From Candidatus Rokuibacteriota bacterium (lineage in GTDB: Bacteria; Methylomirabilota; Methylomirabilia; Rokubacteriales; CSP1-6), in assembly GCA_016184365.1 (NCBI GenBank), contig JACPCW010000085.1, positions 1 through 64,000 on the forward strand: 64,000 bases of DNA, in the 5' to 3' direction. Position 1 is the stretch's first letter; the number at the start of each line of letters is the position of its first letter. The translations under genes and the position numbers were made by a program. Below the pieces are notes generated by a model. It was given only the letters and a program-made list of their open reading frames with translations. It did not search any database and was not told the DNA's origin. Of this stretch, positions 16,671 through 24,610 are shown in pieces.

Positions 16671-17405
16671 ATGCGGCGCCTCCTCCTCGCGATGCTCGTG
16701 CTCCTCGGCGGTCCGCTCGTCGCGCTGGCCCAGAGTCCCGCCGACGAGGCGCTCCGGCTGATCACGGCGTACCACGAAGATCCCACGCGGATCGACCGGG
16801 CGCGCGACCTGCTCGAGCAGGCGCTCACGCGCGAACGTCGCCTCGAGACGCTCGTCACGCTGTCGCGCGTCCATCTCCTCGTCGGCGACATTCGCGCGAC
16901 GTCGACGGATGACAAGCTCGCCGCGTACGAGCGCGGCCGGGACCTCGGCAAGCGCGCGATCGAGCTCGCGCCGAAGAACGAGGACGCGCATTTCTGGTAC
17001 GTCGCGAACACCGGCCGGTGGGGGCAGACGAAAGGCGTGGTGCGCTCGCTGTTCCTGCTGCCGACCGTCCGCGAAGAGCTCGACATCCTGTTCCAGCTCA
17101 ACCCGAGCTCCCCGCGGACGCTCAACGTCTCCGCCAACGTGCTGTTCGAGGTGCCCGGCCTGCTCGGCGGCGATCGCGCCAAGGCCGAGGAACAGTGGAA
17201 GAAGGCGCTCCAGCTCGACCCCCACTACACGATCGTCCGCGTCGACTACGCGAAGCTCCTGATCAAGACGGGCCGCTACGACGACGCGCGCCGCGAGCTC
17301 ACGCACGTGATCGACGAGAAGGCGCCGACGAACCGCGCCGACTGGGTCATGCGCGACGTGCCGCGGGCGAAGACCCTGCTGGAGTCCATCAAGGGCAAGA
17401 AGTGA
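16671..17405 (+). CDS. Exported TPR protein (TRAP T-component/TatT-like)
   Basis: The 244-residue product begins with a signal peptide (residues 1 to about 20, ending ALAQS). The remainder is a helical repeat protein. Pairs of helices recur, with TPR-like signatures such as GDRAKAEEQWKKALQLDPHY and YAKLLIKTGRYDDARRELTH. The segment with ARDLGKRAIELAPKN-like sequence and HFWYVANTGRWGQTKGVVRS resembles TatT-type proteins. It lies directly upstream of nth with a GTGA overlap, but no functional link to repair is evident. Peptide or scaffold binding in the periplasm is the likely role. Confidence 0.7.
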   Translation: MRRLLLAMLVLLGGPLVALAQSPADEALRLITAYHEDPTRIDRARDLLEQALTRERRLETLVTLSRVHLLVGDIRATSTDDKLAAYERGRDLGKRAIELAPKNEDAHFWYVANTGRWGQTKGVVRSLFLLPTVREELDILFQLNPSSPRTLNVSANVLFEVPGLLGGDRAKAEEQWKKALQLDPHYTIVRVDYAKLLIKTGRYDDARRELTHVIDEKAPTNRADWVMRDVPRAKTLLESIKGKK

Positions 17406-18061
17406 AGGCGCCCGTCAGGATCGGCGAGATCATCCGCCGGCTGACGAAGAGCGCGCCGGCGTGGAACGCCACGGCGATCACGCGCATCAAGGCCGCACAG
17501 GACGATCCGTTTCGCGTCCTGATCGCCTGCATCCTGTCGCTGCGCACGCAGGACACGACGACCGGGCCCGCGGCCGAGCGGCTCTTCGCCCTCGCCGGCA
17601 CGCCCGAGACGATGCGGCGCGTGCCGGCGACGCGGATCGAGCGTGCGATCTATCCGGTCGGCTTCTACCGCACGAAGGCGCGCGTGATCCGCGAGATCTG
17701 CCGCGAGCTGATCGAGCGCTTCGGCCGCCGCGTGCCCGACACGATCGACGAGCTCCTGACGTTACCGGGCGTGGGCCGCAAGACCGCGAACCTCGTCGTG
17801 ACGATCGGCTACGGCAAGCCCGGGATCTGCGTCGACACGCACGTGCATCGCATCTCGAACCGCTTCGGCTATGTCCGGACGCGCGCGCCGGAGGACACGG
17901 AGATGGCGCTGCGCGCGGCCCTGCCCCGCCGGTACTGGATCGGCTACAACGACCTGCTGGTCACGTTCGGCCAGAACGTGTGCACGCCGATCTCGCCGAA
18001 GTGCTCGCTCTGCCCGGTGCGCCCGCTGTGCCGGCGCGTCGGCGTGACGTCGGCGCGCTGA
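17402..18061 (+). CDS. nth: Endonuclease III (DNA glycosylase/AP lyase)
   Basis: Nth removes oxidised pyrimidines and nicks abasic sites in base excision repair. The GTG start at 17402 overlaps the preceding stop, giving 219 residues, a normal length. The helix-hairpin-helix is LPGVGRKTANLVV with the catalytic lysine. The catalytic aspartate is in VDTHVHRISNRFG. The C-terminal 4Fe-4S cluster uses CTPISPKCSLCPVRPLC (spacing C-X6-C-X2-C-X5-C). The 3' end overlaps nfo on the other strand by 101 bases, so two abasic-site repair genes are tail to tail. Confidence 0.94.
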   Translation: MKAPVRIGEIIRRLTKSAPAWNATAITRIKAAQDDPFRVLIACILSLRTQDTTTGPAAERLFALAGTPETMRRVPATRIERAIYPVGFYRTKARVIREICRELIERFGRRVPDTIDELLTLPGVGRKTANLVVTIGYGKPGICVDTHVHRISNRFGYVRTRAPEDTEMALRAALPRRYWIGYNDLLVTFGQNVCTPISPKCSLCPVRPLCRRVGVTSAR

Positions 18062-18917
18062 CCGGACGGAGCCGCCGGAGCGCCGCGAGGTTGCGCCGAT
18101 CGGCGAGCGGCTCCGGCTCTTTCGGCGTCTCCAGCACCTTCGGCACGCGTCGAAATCGTGAATCGTTGAGCAGCCATCCGAACGGCCGGAGGCCGAGAAA
18201 CCCGCGGCCGATGTGCTCGTGCCGGTCGAGACCGGAGCCCAGGCCGGCCTTCGCGTCGTTCAGGTGGAACGCGAGCACACGTCCGAGACCGACCTCGCGC
18301 GCGCATTCGGCCGTCGCACGGCGCCAGCCCTCGTCCGTGCGGATGTCGTAACCCGCCGCGAACAGATGACAGGTGTCGATGCACACGCCGAGACGCTCGG
18401 GCCGGCGCGCCCGGCGGATCATCGCGCCGAGCTCGGCGAAGCTCTTGCCGAGACAGCCGCCCGCGCCCGCCGTGTTCTCGAGCGCGATCTTCACGCGATA
18501 GCCGGCCGTCCGCGCCGTCACCTCGTCCAGCGCCGCGACGACGCGGTCGAGTCCCGCCTCGACGCCGAGGCCCATGTGCGAGCCGGGATGGATCACGACG
18601 GAGGCGAGGCCGAGCGCCTCGGCGCGCTCGAGCTCGTCGGTGAACGCGTCGACCGCCTGGCGCCACGGCGCGGGCCCGGGCGTCGCGAGGTTCACGAGGT
18701 AGCTGGCGTGCGCGAACACGTGGCGAATCCCGGTCGCGCGCCGGGTCGCGCGAAACAGCCGCACGTCGTCGTCGGCCATCGGCCTGGCCGCCCACTGCCG
18801 GTGGTTTTTCAGGAAGACCTGCACGGCGCCGCAGGCGAGCGCCTGTCCGCGCTCGAGGGCCAGCGCGAGGCCGCCGGCGATGGACATGTGGGCCCCGATC
18901 TCGTCGTAAGTCCTCAT
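17961..18917 (-). CDS. nfo: Endonuclease IV (AP endonuclease)
   Basis: Nfo is a tri-zinc TIM-barrel enzyme that cuts 5' of abasic sites. The start is ATG 18917 (MRTYDEIGAHMSIAGG, the usual N-terminus). Metal-ligand motifs are visible: FAHASYLVNLA, VIHPGSHMG, IALENTAG, CIDTCHLFAAG, FHLNDAK and the terminal LETPKEPEP. The typical protein ends near that last motif (about 280 residues). Here the frame runs about 35 residues further as an Arg/Ser/Thr/Ala-rich tail, made by reading the antisense of nth, because no earlier stop exists. Transcription converges on nth. Confidence 0.92.
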   Translation of the reverse strand: MRTYDEIGAHMSIAGGLALALERGQALACGAVQVFLKNHRQWAARPMADDDVRLFRATRRATGIRHVFAHASYLVNLATPGPAPWRQAVDAFTDELERAEALGLASVVIHPGSHMGLGVEAGLDRVVAALDEVTARTAGYRVKIALENTAGAGGCLGKSFAELGAMIRRARRPERLGVCIDTCHLFAAGYDIRTDEGWRRATAECAREVGLGRVLAFHLNDAKAGLGSGLDRHEHIGRGFLGLRPFGWLLNDSRFRRVPKVLETPKEPEPLADRRNLAALRRLRPVSAPTSRRRAGTAGAPGRASTSARSACTRSGRT

Positions 18918-18925
18918 TCCGTCGA

Positions 18926-18933
18926 GTATACTT
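18926..18933. promoter_or_regulatory. Palindromic -10-like element between nfo and the diiron gene
   Basis: AGTATACT reads TATACT on both strands (5 of 6 matches to the -10 consensus) in the 56-base gap between divergent starts at 18917 (minus) and 18974 (plus). On the minus strand it would place the start site almost at the nfo ATG, giving a leaderless or near-leaderless message. No good -35 is visible on either side. Confidence 0.35.
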
Positions 18934-18973
18934 GCGCCATCCGAACCACTCCGCCATCGAACCGGGAGCCTCA

Positions 18974-19948
18974 ATGACAGCGCCGCGGACCATCGATTCG
19001 TCGTTCACGACCACGTTCGAGTACGACTACGCCGCCGCCGAGCCGGATCTTCGCCGGCTGTACGAGAACGCCAAGCGCGACCAGTGGAACGCGTCGCGCG
19101 ACATCCCGTGGGCGACCGCGCAGACGTCCGACGGCCGGGTCCTGGCCGACGAGCTCATCGACATCTACGGCTCGCCGCTCTGGGAGAAGCTGTCCGAGCA
19201 GGACCGCGTGTTCCTGAACCGGCGCATCGCCTCGTGGCGGCTGTCGGTGCTCATGTACGGCGAGCAGGGCGCGATGCTCGCGTGCAGCCAGATGGTCGAC
19301 ATCGTGAGCGGCACCGACCAGAAGTTCTTCCAGGCGACGCAGGTCATGGACGAGGCGCGGCACAACGAGGTCCTCGACCGCTACATCGCCGAGCGGCTCG
19401 ACGGCGTGACGTACCCGATGCCGGTCAACGAGCGCGACCTCTTCGACTCGATCCTGTCCGAGAGCCGCTGGTACCTGAAGACGATCGCGCTCCAGCTCGT
19501 GGCCGAAACGTTCGCGGTGTCGCTCTTCCGCATGATGGCCGAGGCCTCGCGCGATCCGGTCCTCGGCGAGGTGTGCCGTCGCGTGCTCGGCGACGAAGCC
19601 CGTCACATGGGGTTCGGCATGCTCTCGCTGCCGGACGTGCTGAAGAACGCCTCCGAGCAGGAGCGCCGCGAGATGGAGGACTACACGGTCTTCTCGCTCG
19701 AGAAGACGCTGCTCGGCTTCTTCCCGCTCGAGGCCTACCAGGACCTCGGGCTCAGCCCCGCGCAGATCGACGAGGTCAAGGCGTACCGCCGCCAGACGGC
19801 CGCCAGCAACGACTACGCGCCCTTCAGAAAGTACTTCAAGCGCGACATGCACGGCTCGATGGTGCAGAACCTCGCGCGCATCGGCCTGCTGACCGAGCGC
19901 GTGCGTCCGCGCCTCGAGCGCCTCGGCATCAACCTGCCTCAGGTTTGA
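18974..19948 (+). CDS. Ferritin-like diiron protein (R2/oxygenase-like), substrate unknown
   Basis: A 324-residue all-helical protein, starting at ATG 18974. It has two E-x-x-H metal motifs in QVMDEARHNEVLDRY and VLGDEARHMGFGML, as in ribonucleotide reductase R2-like and ferritin-superfamily oxidoreductases. Further glutamates that could complete a diiron site lie in the preceding helices (MYGEQGAMLACSQM and LQLVAETFAVSLFRMM). It is longer than ferritin and lacks the R2 radical tyrosine context. Candidate roles are substrate oxidation or desaturation. It is divergent from nfo and not part of an obvious pathway. Its end overlaps the next convergent gene by 20 bases. Confidence 0.75.
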   Translation: MTAPRTIDSSFTTTFEYDYAAAEPDLRRLYENAKRDQWNASRDIPWATAQTSDGRVLADELIDIYGSPLWEKLSEQDRVFLNRRIASWRLSVLMYGEQGAMLACSQMVDIVSGTDQKFFQATQVMDEARHNEVLDRYIAERLDGVTYPMPVNERDLFDSILSESRWYLKTIALQLVAETFAVSLFRMMAEASRDPVLGEVCRRVLGDEARHMGFGMLSLPDVLKNASEQERREMEDYTVFSLEKTLLGFFPLEAYQDLGLSPAQIDEVKAYRRQTAASNDYAPFRKYFKRDMHGSMVQNLARIGLLTERVRPRLERLGINLPQV

Positions 19949-20399
19949 GCGGCCCGAGCAGCTCGCCGATCCGCTCCGAGCGGTAGCGCCAGATCGCGGC
20001 GAGCTGACGGCCGACGAGGGCGGCGTGCACGAGCCGCCCGAGCGGGCCGAACGGCAGCCGGTACGTCACGCGGTCCTCGATCCACGTCCCGTCGCGCTCC
20101 TCCAGAAACATGTGCCGGTGCTCCCACCGCGCGTACGGCCCGCGCACCTGCACGTCGAAGAAGCGCGCCGGCGGATCCCACTCGCGGATGAACGTGCGCC
20201 AGCGCACCGGCAGGCCGAGCCAGCGGAGGCGGTAGTCGATGATCGCGCCGGCCGCCATCGTGGCGGGCTCGCCCACGAGCTGGAACCCGAGCCAGGGCGG
20301 CGTGATGCGCGCGAGGTTGCGCGGCTCGGCGAAGAACGCAAACACCTCGGGACGCGCGCGGCCGATCCACGCGCGCCACTCGAAGATGTAGTCGGCCAT
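19929..20399 (-). CDS. SRPBCC-fold ligand-binding protein
   Basis: A 156-residue protein with the START/Bet v1-like SRPBCC fold. The N-terminus FEWRAWIGRARPEVFAFFAEPRNLARITPPWLGF is typical of the group often labelled cyclase/dehydrase or cell-division inhibitor homologue. The middle strands (YRLRWLGLPVRWRTFIREW) and the terminal helix (LVHAALVGRQLAAIW) fit the hydrophobic-cavity fold. No catalytic residue can be pointed to. It is convergent with, and overlaps, the diiron gene and is divergent from the DMT transporter gene (18 bases between starts). Confidence 0.8.
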   Translation of the reverse strand: MADYIFEWRAWIGRARPEVFAFFAEPRNLARITPPWLGFQLVGEPATMAAGAIIDYRLRWLGLPVRWRTFIREWDPPARFFDVQVRGPYARWEHRHMFLEERDGTWIEDRVTYRLPFGPLGRLVHAALVGRQLAAIWRYRSERIGELLGPLKPEAG

Positions 20400-20416
20400 G
20401 ACGCTACACTACCCCG

Positions 20417-21313
20417 GTGTCCGCGGGCCGCGCGTACCTGAGTCTCGTCCTCATCGTCGTCATCTGGGCGAGCTACCCGACGCTCGGCAAGGTGGCGCTC
20501 CGCGATCTGCCGCCGTTCCTGCTCGCGACGATCCGCTGCTCGCTCGCCTCGATCTTCCTCGTCACGCTCCTCGTGCGCTCGACGGCCACACCGCTCCACG
20601 GGCTCGGCTGGTCGGCGTTCGGCACGTTCCTCTTCCTCGGCGTCGCGGGCTACTGGCTGTCGACCCAGTTCAGCTACCTCGGCTACTACTTCACGACGGC
20701 GGCGAACGCCGTGATTCTTCAAGCCGCCACACCCGTATTGGTCGCCGTCGGTGCGCGCTTCTATCTCGGCGAGCGGCTCACGCGCTTACAGCAGCTCGGC
20801 GTCGCCGTGTCGGTGTTCGGCGTGCTGGTCGTCATCACGAACGGCCGGCTCGCGCTGCTGCGGTTCGAGGAGCTGCGCGCCGGCGACTTCATCACGCTCG
20901 GTGCCCTCACCGGCTGGGCCGCCTACACGGTGTACGGCAAACGGGCGATGCGCGACTACTCGCCGGAGCTCGCGACGACCGCGGCGTACGTGCTGGGCAC
21001 GCTGCTGATGTTCCCGACGGCCGCGGCGACGGCGGCGTACTTCCCCGCGCCGCGGCTCGCGTCGCCGGTCGCCTGGACGATCATCGTCTATCAGGCCGTC
21101 GTCGGCGCGCTCGCACACCTGTGGTGGTATCGCGCGGTGAACGTCGTCGGGCCGAGCATCTCGGCGATCTTCCTCAACCTGCAGCCCATCGTCGGCGTCG
21201 TGCTGGCGTGGCTGATCCTGGGCGAGACGATCGGACCGTGGCAGATCGCGGGCGGGATGTTCGTGATCGCGGGCGTGGTGCTGACGGGATCAGGCCCGCG
21301 TCCGCGGACCTGA
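20417..21313 (+). CDS. DMT-superfamily (EamA) transporter
   Basis: A 298-residue membrane protein from GTG 20417, with about ten hydrophobic segments forming two EamA repeats (residues about 6-140 and 150-290). Typical features are the first helix LSLVLIVVIWASYPTLGKVAL, the repeat-1 end ILQAATPVLVAVGARFYLGERL, and the repeat-2 end LQPIVGVVLAWLILGETIGPWQIAGGMFVIAGVVL. Such proteins export amino acids, nucleosides or other metabolites; the substrate is not predictable. It converges on the peroxiredoxin gene with only 14 bases between stops. Confidence 0.88.
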   Translation: MSAGRAYLSLVLIVVIWASYPTLGKVALRDLPPFLLATIRCSLASIFLVTLLVRSTATPLHGLGWSAFGTFLFLGVAGYWLSTQFSYLGYYFTTAANAVILQAATPVLVAVGARFYLGERLTRLQQLGVAVSVFGVLVVITNGRLALLRFEELRAGDFITLGALTGWAAYTVYGKRAMRDYSPELATTAAYVLGTLLMFPTAAATAAYFPAPRLASPVAWTIIVYQAVVGALAHLWWYRAVNVVGPSISAIFLNLQPIVGVVLAWLILGETIGPWQIAGGMFVIAGVVLTGSGPRPRT

Positions 21314-21327
21314 TCCCGTCGCGCGGG

Positions 21328-21801
21328 CTACTTCAGCTTCTGTACTTCCGCGAGCATCTTGTCCGGGTCCGGGAGCTCTCCCTTCCCGTACTTCTCGGCA
21401 AACGCGATCTTGCCGTTCCTGTCGATCACGAACGTGGCGCGGCTGTTGATGTTCATCTCCGGCGAGTGGATGCCGTAGTCCTTGGCCACGCTGCGATGCA
21501 TGTCGGAGAGCAGCGGGTAGTTCTGGATGCCGACCGACTTCGCCCAGTTCTCGTGGCTGAAGGGGCTGTCCGTACTGATACCCAGCACCTGGGTACTGGC
21601 CGCCTCGAAGTCGCTCACGCGCTTGTCGAAGGCGGGCATGCACTTGCTTCAGCCCGGCGTCCAGTCGAGCGGATAGAACAGCAGCACGACGTTCTTGCCC
21701 TTGTAGTCGTGCAGGCTGACTTCCTTGAGCCCGACCGTCTTGAGCGTGAAGTCCGGCGCAGTGTCGCCGACCCTGAGCTCTTTCTGCGTCACGGTGCTCA
21801 C
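21328..21801 (-). CDS. Probable selenocysteine-containing peroxiredoxin (PrxQ-like)
   Basis: Reading through one in-frame TGA (21651-21649) gives a complete 157-residue peroxiredoxin from GTG 21801: N-terminal [20 protein letters not shown], then [17 protein letters not shown], then a full thioredoxin-fold C-terminal half ([31 protein letters not shown]). The TGA falls exactly where PrxQ/BCP proteins have the peroxidatic Cys in TPGC. A cysteine three residues later could resolve (U-x-x-C). Both sides are well conserved, with no other lesion. A hairpin of SECIS form starts 11 bases downstream of the TGA. The start overlaps the upstream stop by GTGA. Without recoding the gene would be cut at 51 codons. 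Confidence 0.85.
21598..21651 (-). promoter_or_regulatory. TGA codon and SECIS-like hairpin of the peroxiredoxin gene
   Basis: Downstream of the TGA (21651-21649) the transcript can form a bulged hairpin. The lower stem is CCGCCT (21635-21630) with AGGCGG (21605-21600), the middle is CGA with TCG, and the apical stem is CGC (21621-21619) with GCG (21614-21612). The closed loop is GUGA (21618-21615). The loop begins 30 bases after the TGA and starts with G followed by U. This fits the known bacterial SECIS pattern of a short stem and a G/GU-containing loop about 16-37 bases after the UGA. The folding was done by eye. Confidence 0.65.
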
Positions 21802-22730
21802 TGGGGAGTCCCCCCTTTCGCGGATTTTTTGGTCGAAACGCGCGTCATGGTACCACGCGGTACGACGGCCCTCGCCGGCGGCTTCCGCGTCGCGGCCCAG
21901 TCGCGATGCCGTCGCATCTCGAGCGGTGTCTCGTCGACGCCGAGGAACGTCGCGGCCGTCACGACGCGCTTCGTGTCCCAGAGTCGTGCGAACCGCACTT
22001 CATAGTCGGCGGCGCGCATCGCGTGGTGATCCATGATGACGCGGCAGCCCGTCCGGTCGATCAGTCGCAGCAGATGATCGATGCCGCGATCGATCGCCGC
22101 GGCGCCGACCTCGTGCTCCATGTACGACGGCGGACCGGACAGATAGAGGAGCGTCGGCCGCTCCTGGACGAGATACGCCGCGGCGACGGGCGACAGCGGG
22201 CCCTGCACGTCGGACGCGAAGACGAACTTTTCGCGCTCGGCCGGATCGACGATCGTCAGCGCGATGAGGTAGCCCAGCGGTCCGCCCTCGAGGCCGTGCG
22301 GCAGCGGCGGCGACATCCGCAGCTCGATGCCGTCGTCCTCCTTGTGCCGTCGGCTGTCCGCGCTCTCGAGCCGCGCGACCGGAGCGACCGCGCGCCACAG
22401 CGCGGCGGCGCGCTTGGCCTGCAGGCCGGCCACCATGCGGTTCGGGTCCTTGGCGATCACGCGCCGTCCCGAGTACGTCACGGGATCGGCGCGGAAATGA
22501 TCCTCGTGGTAGTGACTGACGAACACGATCTTCGCGCGGCGCGCGTAGGCGGAGATGCGGTCGTTCGCGCGCCGGAGCGCCTCCCACTCGGCGTCGGTCG
22601 GCGGCAGGTTGTAGCGCGACGGCGCGAGCGTCGCGCCCGGGTCGATGAGCATCGACACCGGGCCCGCCTCGACGTACGTCGCCATCGAGCGCACGCCGAG
22701 AGAGTCGGCGGCGAGGGGGATGATTTTCAG
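21798..22730 (-). CDS. UPF0282-family metallo-beta-lactamase-fold protein
   Basis: A 310-residue protein. The family N-terminus is [21 protein letters not shown]; here the matching residues [20 protein letters not shown] begin with a CTG codon (22730-22728) that overlaps the SDR stop as CTGA, so CTG is the probable start. The metal-binding motif is [11 protein letters not shown] (about residue 85), followed by FASDVQGPL and DHHAMR. These match the MBL-superfamily group common in archaea (UPF0282). Biochemical function is unknown. Its stop overlaps the selenoprotein start, so SDR, MBL and peroxiredoxin are translationally coupled. Confidence 0.82.
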   Translation of the reverse strand: MKIIPLAADSLGVRSMATYVEAGPVSMLIDPGATLAPSRYNLPPTDAEWEALRRANDRISAYARRAKIVFVSHYHEDHFRADPVTYSGRRVIAKDPNRMVAGLQAKRAAALWRAVAPVARLESADSRRHKEDDGIELRMSPPLPHGLEGGPLGYLIALTIVDPAEREKFVFASDVQGPLSPVAAAYLVQERPTLLYLSGPPSYMEHEVGAAAIDRGIDHLLRLIDRTGCRVIMDHHAMRAADYEVRFARLWDTKRVVTAATFLGVDETPLEMRRHRDWAATRKPPARAVVPRGTMTRVSTKKSAKGGTPQ

Positions 22731-23488
22731 ATGCAGCGCCCGCCGTCGACCTCGATCGTCGTGCCGGTGATCATCGCGGCATCGTCCGAGGCGAGGAACA
22801 CCGCGGTGCGCGCGATGTCCTCCGGCTGGTTGAGGCGTCCGAGCGGCACCGTCGCCTCGTAGCGCGCGAGGCCCTCGGCGTCGACCTCTCGCTTGCCCAT
22901 GAAGGTCGGCAGCATCGGCGTGTGCGTGGCGACCGGACAGATCGCGACCACGCGCACGCCGTCGGGCGCGACTTCGAGCGCGAGCGCCTTCGCCAGCGTG
23001 ACCACCGCGCCCTTCGACATCGCGTACGTCTGTCCGCCGGGCCGCGGCCGGATCGCCGCCGTCGACGCGGTGATCAGGAAGACGCCGCGCTTCGCCTTTT
23101 TCATGGCCGGCAGCGCGGCGCGCGCGCCGAGCCACACGCCTTTGACGTTCACGTTCATGATGCGGTCGTAGATCGCTTCCTCGACCTGCTCGACCTCCGT
23201 CTTCCACTGCGGCACGCCGGCGTTCGCATAGAAGACGTCGAGCCGTCCCCACGTCGCGACGGCGCGATCGACGAGCGCCTGGTTGTCCGCCATGCGGGTG
23301 ATGTCCGCGGCCATCCCCAGGGCCTGGCCGCCGGCCCGCTCGATGCGCTCCACGACGCTCTTGGTCCCGGCCTCGTTCACGTCCGCGATGACGATGCGCG
23401 CGCCTTCGGCGGCCATGGCGACCGCCGTCGCGGCGCCGATGCCCGACGCACCGCCCGTGATGATGGCGACCCTGCCGTCCAGTTTCAT
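22727..23488 (-). CDS. Short-chain dehydrogenase/reductase
   Basis: A 253-residue classical SDR, starting at ATG 23488 behind AGGAGG. It shows the Rossmann motif TGGASGIGAATAVAMA (about residue 12), NAG in VFYANAGVP, the catalytic Ser in FLITASTAAIR, and the Tyr-x-x-x-Lys motif YAMSKGAVV. The C-terminal [15 protein letters not shown] is the usual SDR ending. The aspartate in VIADVNEAG after the second strand suggests NAD rather than NADP preference. It heads a coupled trio with the UPF0282 protein and the selenoprotein. The alcohol or keto substrate is unknown. Confidence 0.9.
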   Translation of the reverse strand: MKLDGRVAIITGGASGIGAATAVAMAAEGARIVIADVNEAGTKSVVERIERAGGQALGMAADITRMADNQALVDRAVATWGRLDVFYANAGVPQWKTEVEQVEEAIYDRIMNVNVKGVWLGARAALPAMKKAKRGVFLITASTAAIRPRPGGQTYAMSKGAVVTLAKALALEVAPDGVRVVAICPVATHTPMLPTFMGKREVDAEGLARYEATVPLGRLNQPEDIARTAVFLASDDAAMITGTTIEVDGGRCI

Positions 23489-23520
23489 GATTCGCCTCCT
23501 AACGGCGCATGGCGATTCGA

Positions 23521-23587
23521 GGAGCGCCACGGGTTTCCCGGGGCGCTCCGAGCGTTGGGGGTCTGGGGGCCATTTCGGGGCCCCCAG
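23521..23587 (-). repeat. Two-hairpin intergenic repeat, family 1, copy B
   Basis: This 67-bp element matches copy A base for base except for a few positions when read on the minus strand. It starts immediately after the stop codon of the luciferase-like gene. Hairpin 1 is identical to copy A (loop CCGAAAT). Hairpin 2 has one mismatch and loop AAA. It separates the luciferase-like gene from the SDR gene in the same direction. Confidence 0.85.
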
Positions 23588-24610
23588 CTAGATGATCACT
23601 TCGGCGACGGTGCGGAGCGCGTCCGCGTCGCCGGAGAGCAGCAGCGTGGTGACACCGGCGGATGACCAGATCGCCAGGCGCTCGCGGATGCGCTCGCGCG
23701 GGCCGCAGAGCGTCACCTCGTCGATCAGCGCGTCGGGCACCGCGGCCTCGGCTTCCGCCTTCCTGCCGGAGAGATAGAGATCCTGGATCTTCTTCGCGGC
23801 GTCCTCGTAGCCGTAGCGGCACGCGATCTCGTTGTAGAAGTTCTTGCCGCGAGCGCCCATGCCGCCGACGTACAGCGCGAGCCGCGGCCGCATCGCCGCG
23901 CGGCACGCGGCGACGTCGTCACCGACCTTGACGGCCACGCCCGGCATGATGTCGAAGCGACTCCGGTCCTTGCCGGGCGCCGCGCGGAAGCCCTCGTCGA
24001 GCCACGCGCGGAACATCGCCATCCGCTCCGGCGCGAAGAAAATCGGGATCCAGCCGTCGGCGATCTCGGCCGTCAACGCGACGTTCTTCGGCCCGACGGC
24101 GGCGAGATAGATCGGCAGGTCCGCGCGGCCATGCAGGATCGACTTCAGCGGCTTGCCGAGTCCCGTCGCATCGCGGCCGGCGTACGGGATCGCGTAGTAC
24201 TCGCCCTTGAACTCGAGCGGCTTCTCGCGTCTTAGAATTTCGCGCACGACCTCGACGTATTCCCGCGTTCGGCGCAGCGGCTTGCCGAACGCCGTCCCGT
24301 GCCAGCCCTCGGCCACCTGAGGGCCGGACACGCCGAGCCCGAGTCGAAAGCGCCGTCCGGACAGCGCGTCGATCGTCATCGCCGTCATCGCGGTCATCGC
24401 CGGCGTGCGCGCCGGGATCTGCATGATCGCGGTGCCGACGTGGATCCGGCTGGTGATCGCCGCGATCCATGCCGCGGGCGTCACGGCGTCAGAGCCGTAC
24501 GCCTCCGCGGTCCAGATCGAATCGAACCCGAGGCGCTCGACCTCGCGGACACGGTCGGCGTCGATGCGCAGCTCCGCGCCCGAGTAGCTCAGGTGCAGTG
24601 CGAGTCTCAT
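23588..24610 (-). CDS. LLM-class (luciferase-like, probably F420- or flavin-dependent) oxidoreductase
   Basis: The start is ATG 24610 ([20 protein letters not shown]), preceded by AAGGAG, giving 340 residues. The TIM-barrel signatures are visible: [53 protein letters not shown] and [23 protein letters not shown]. This subgroup is mainly coenzyme-F420-dependent (methylene-H4MPT reductase-like), but flavin use is possible. The substrate is unknown. The gene ends right at repeat element B. Its first 122 bases overlap the end of the alkyltransferase-like gene in another frame. Confidence 0.88.
   Translation of the reverse strand: MRLALHLSYSGAELRIDADRVREVERLGFDSIWTAEAYGSDAVTPAAWIAAITSRIHVGTAIMQIPARTPAMTAMTAMTIDALSGRRFRLGLGVSGPQVAEGWHGTAFGKPLRRTREYVEVVREILRREKPLEFKGEYYAIPYAGRDATGLGKPLKSILHGRADLPIYLAAVGPKNVALTAEIADGWIPIFFAPERMAMFRAWLDEGFRAAPGKDRSRFDIMPGVAVKVGDDVAACRAAMRPRLALYVGGMGARGKNFYNEIACRYGYEDAAKKIQDLYLSGRKAEAEAAVPDALIDEVTLCGPRERIRERLAIWSSAGVTTLLLSGDADALRTVAEVII

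Noticed and set aside
21649-21651. Treating the peroxiredoxin TGA as a true stop with a dead gene
   Set aside because: The sequence after the TGA is fully conserved, the TGA replaces exactly the catalytic Cys, and a SECIS-like hairpin follows. A random nonsense change at this one codon is much less likely, though a sequencing error remains possible.
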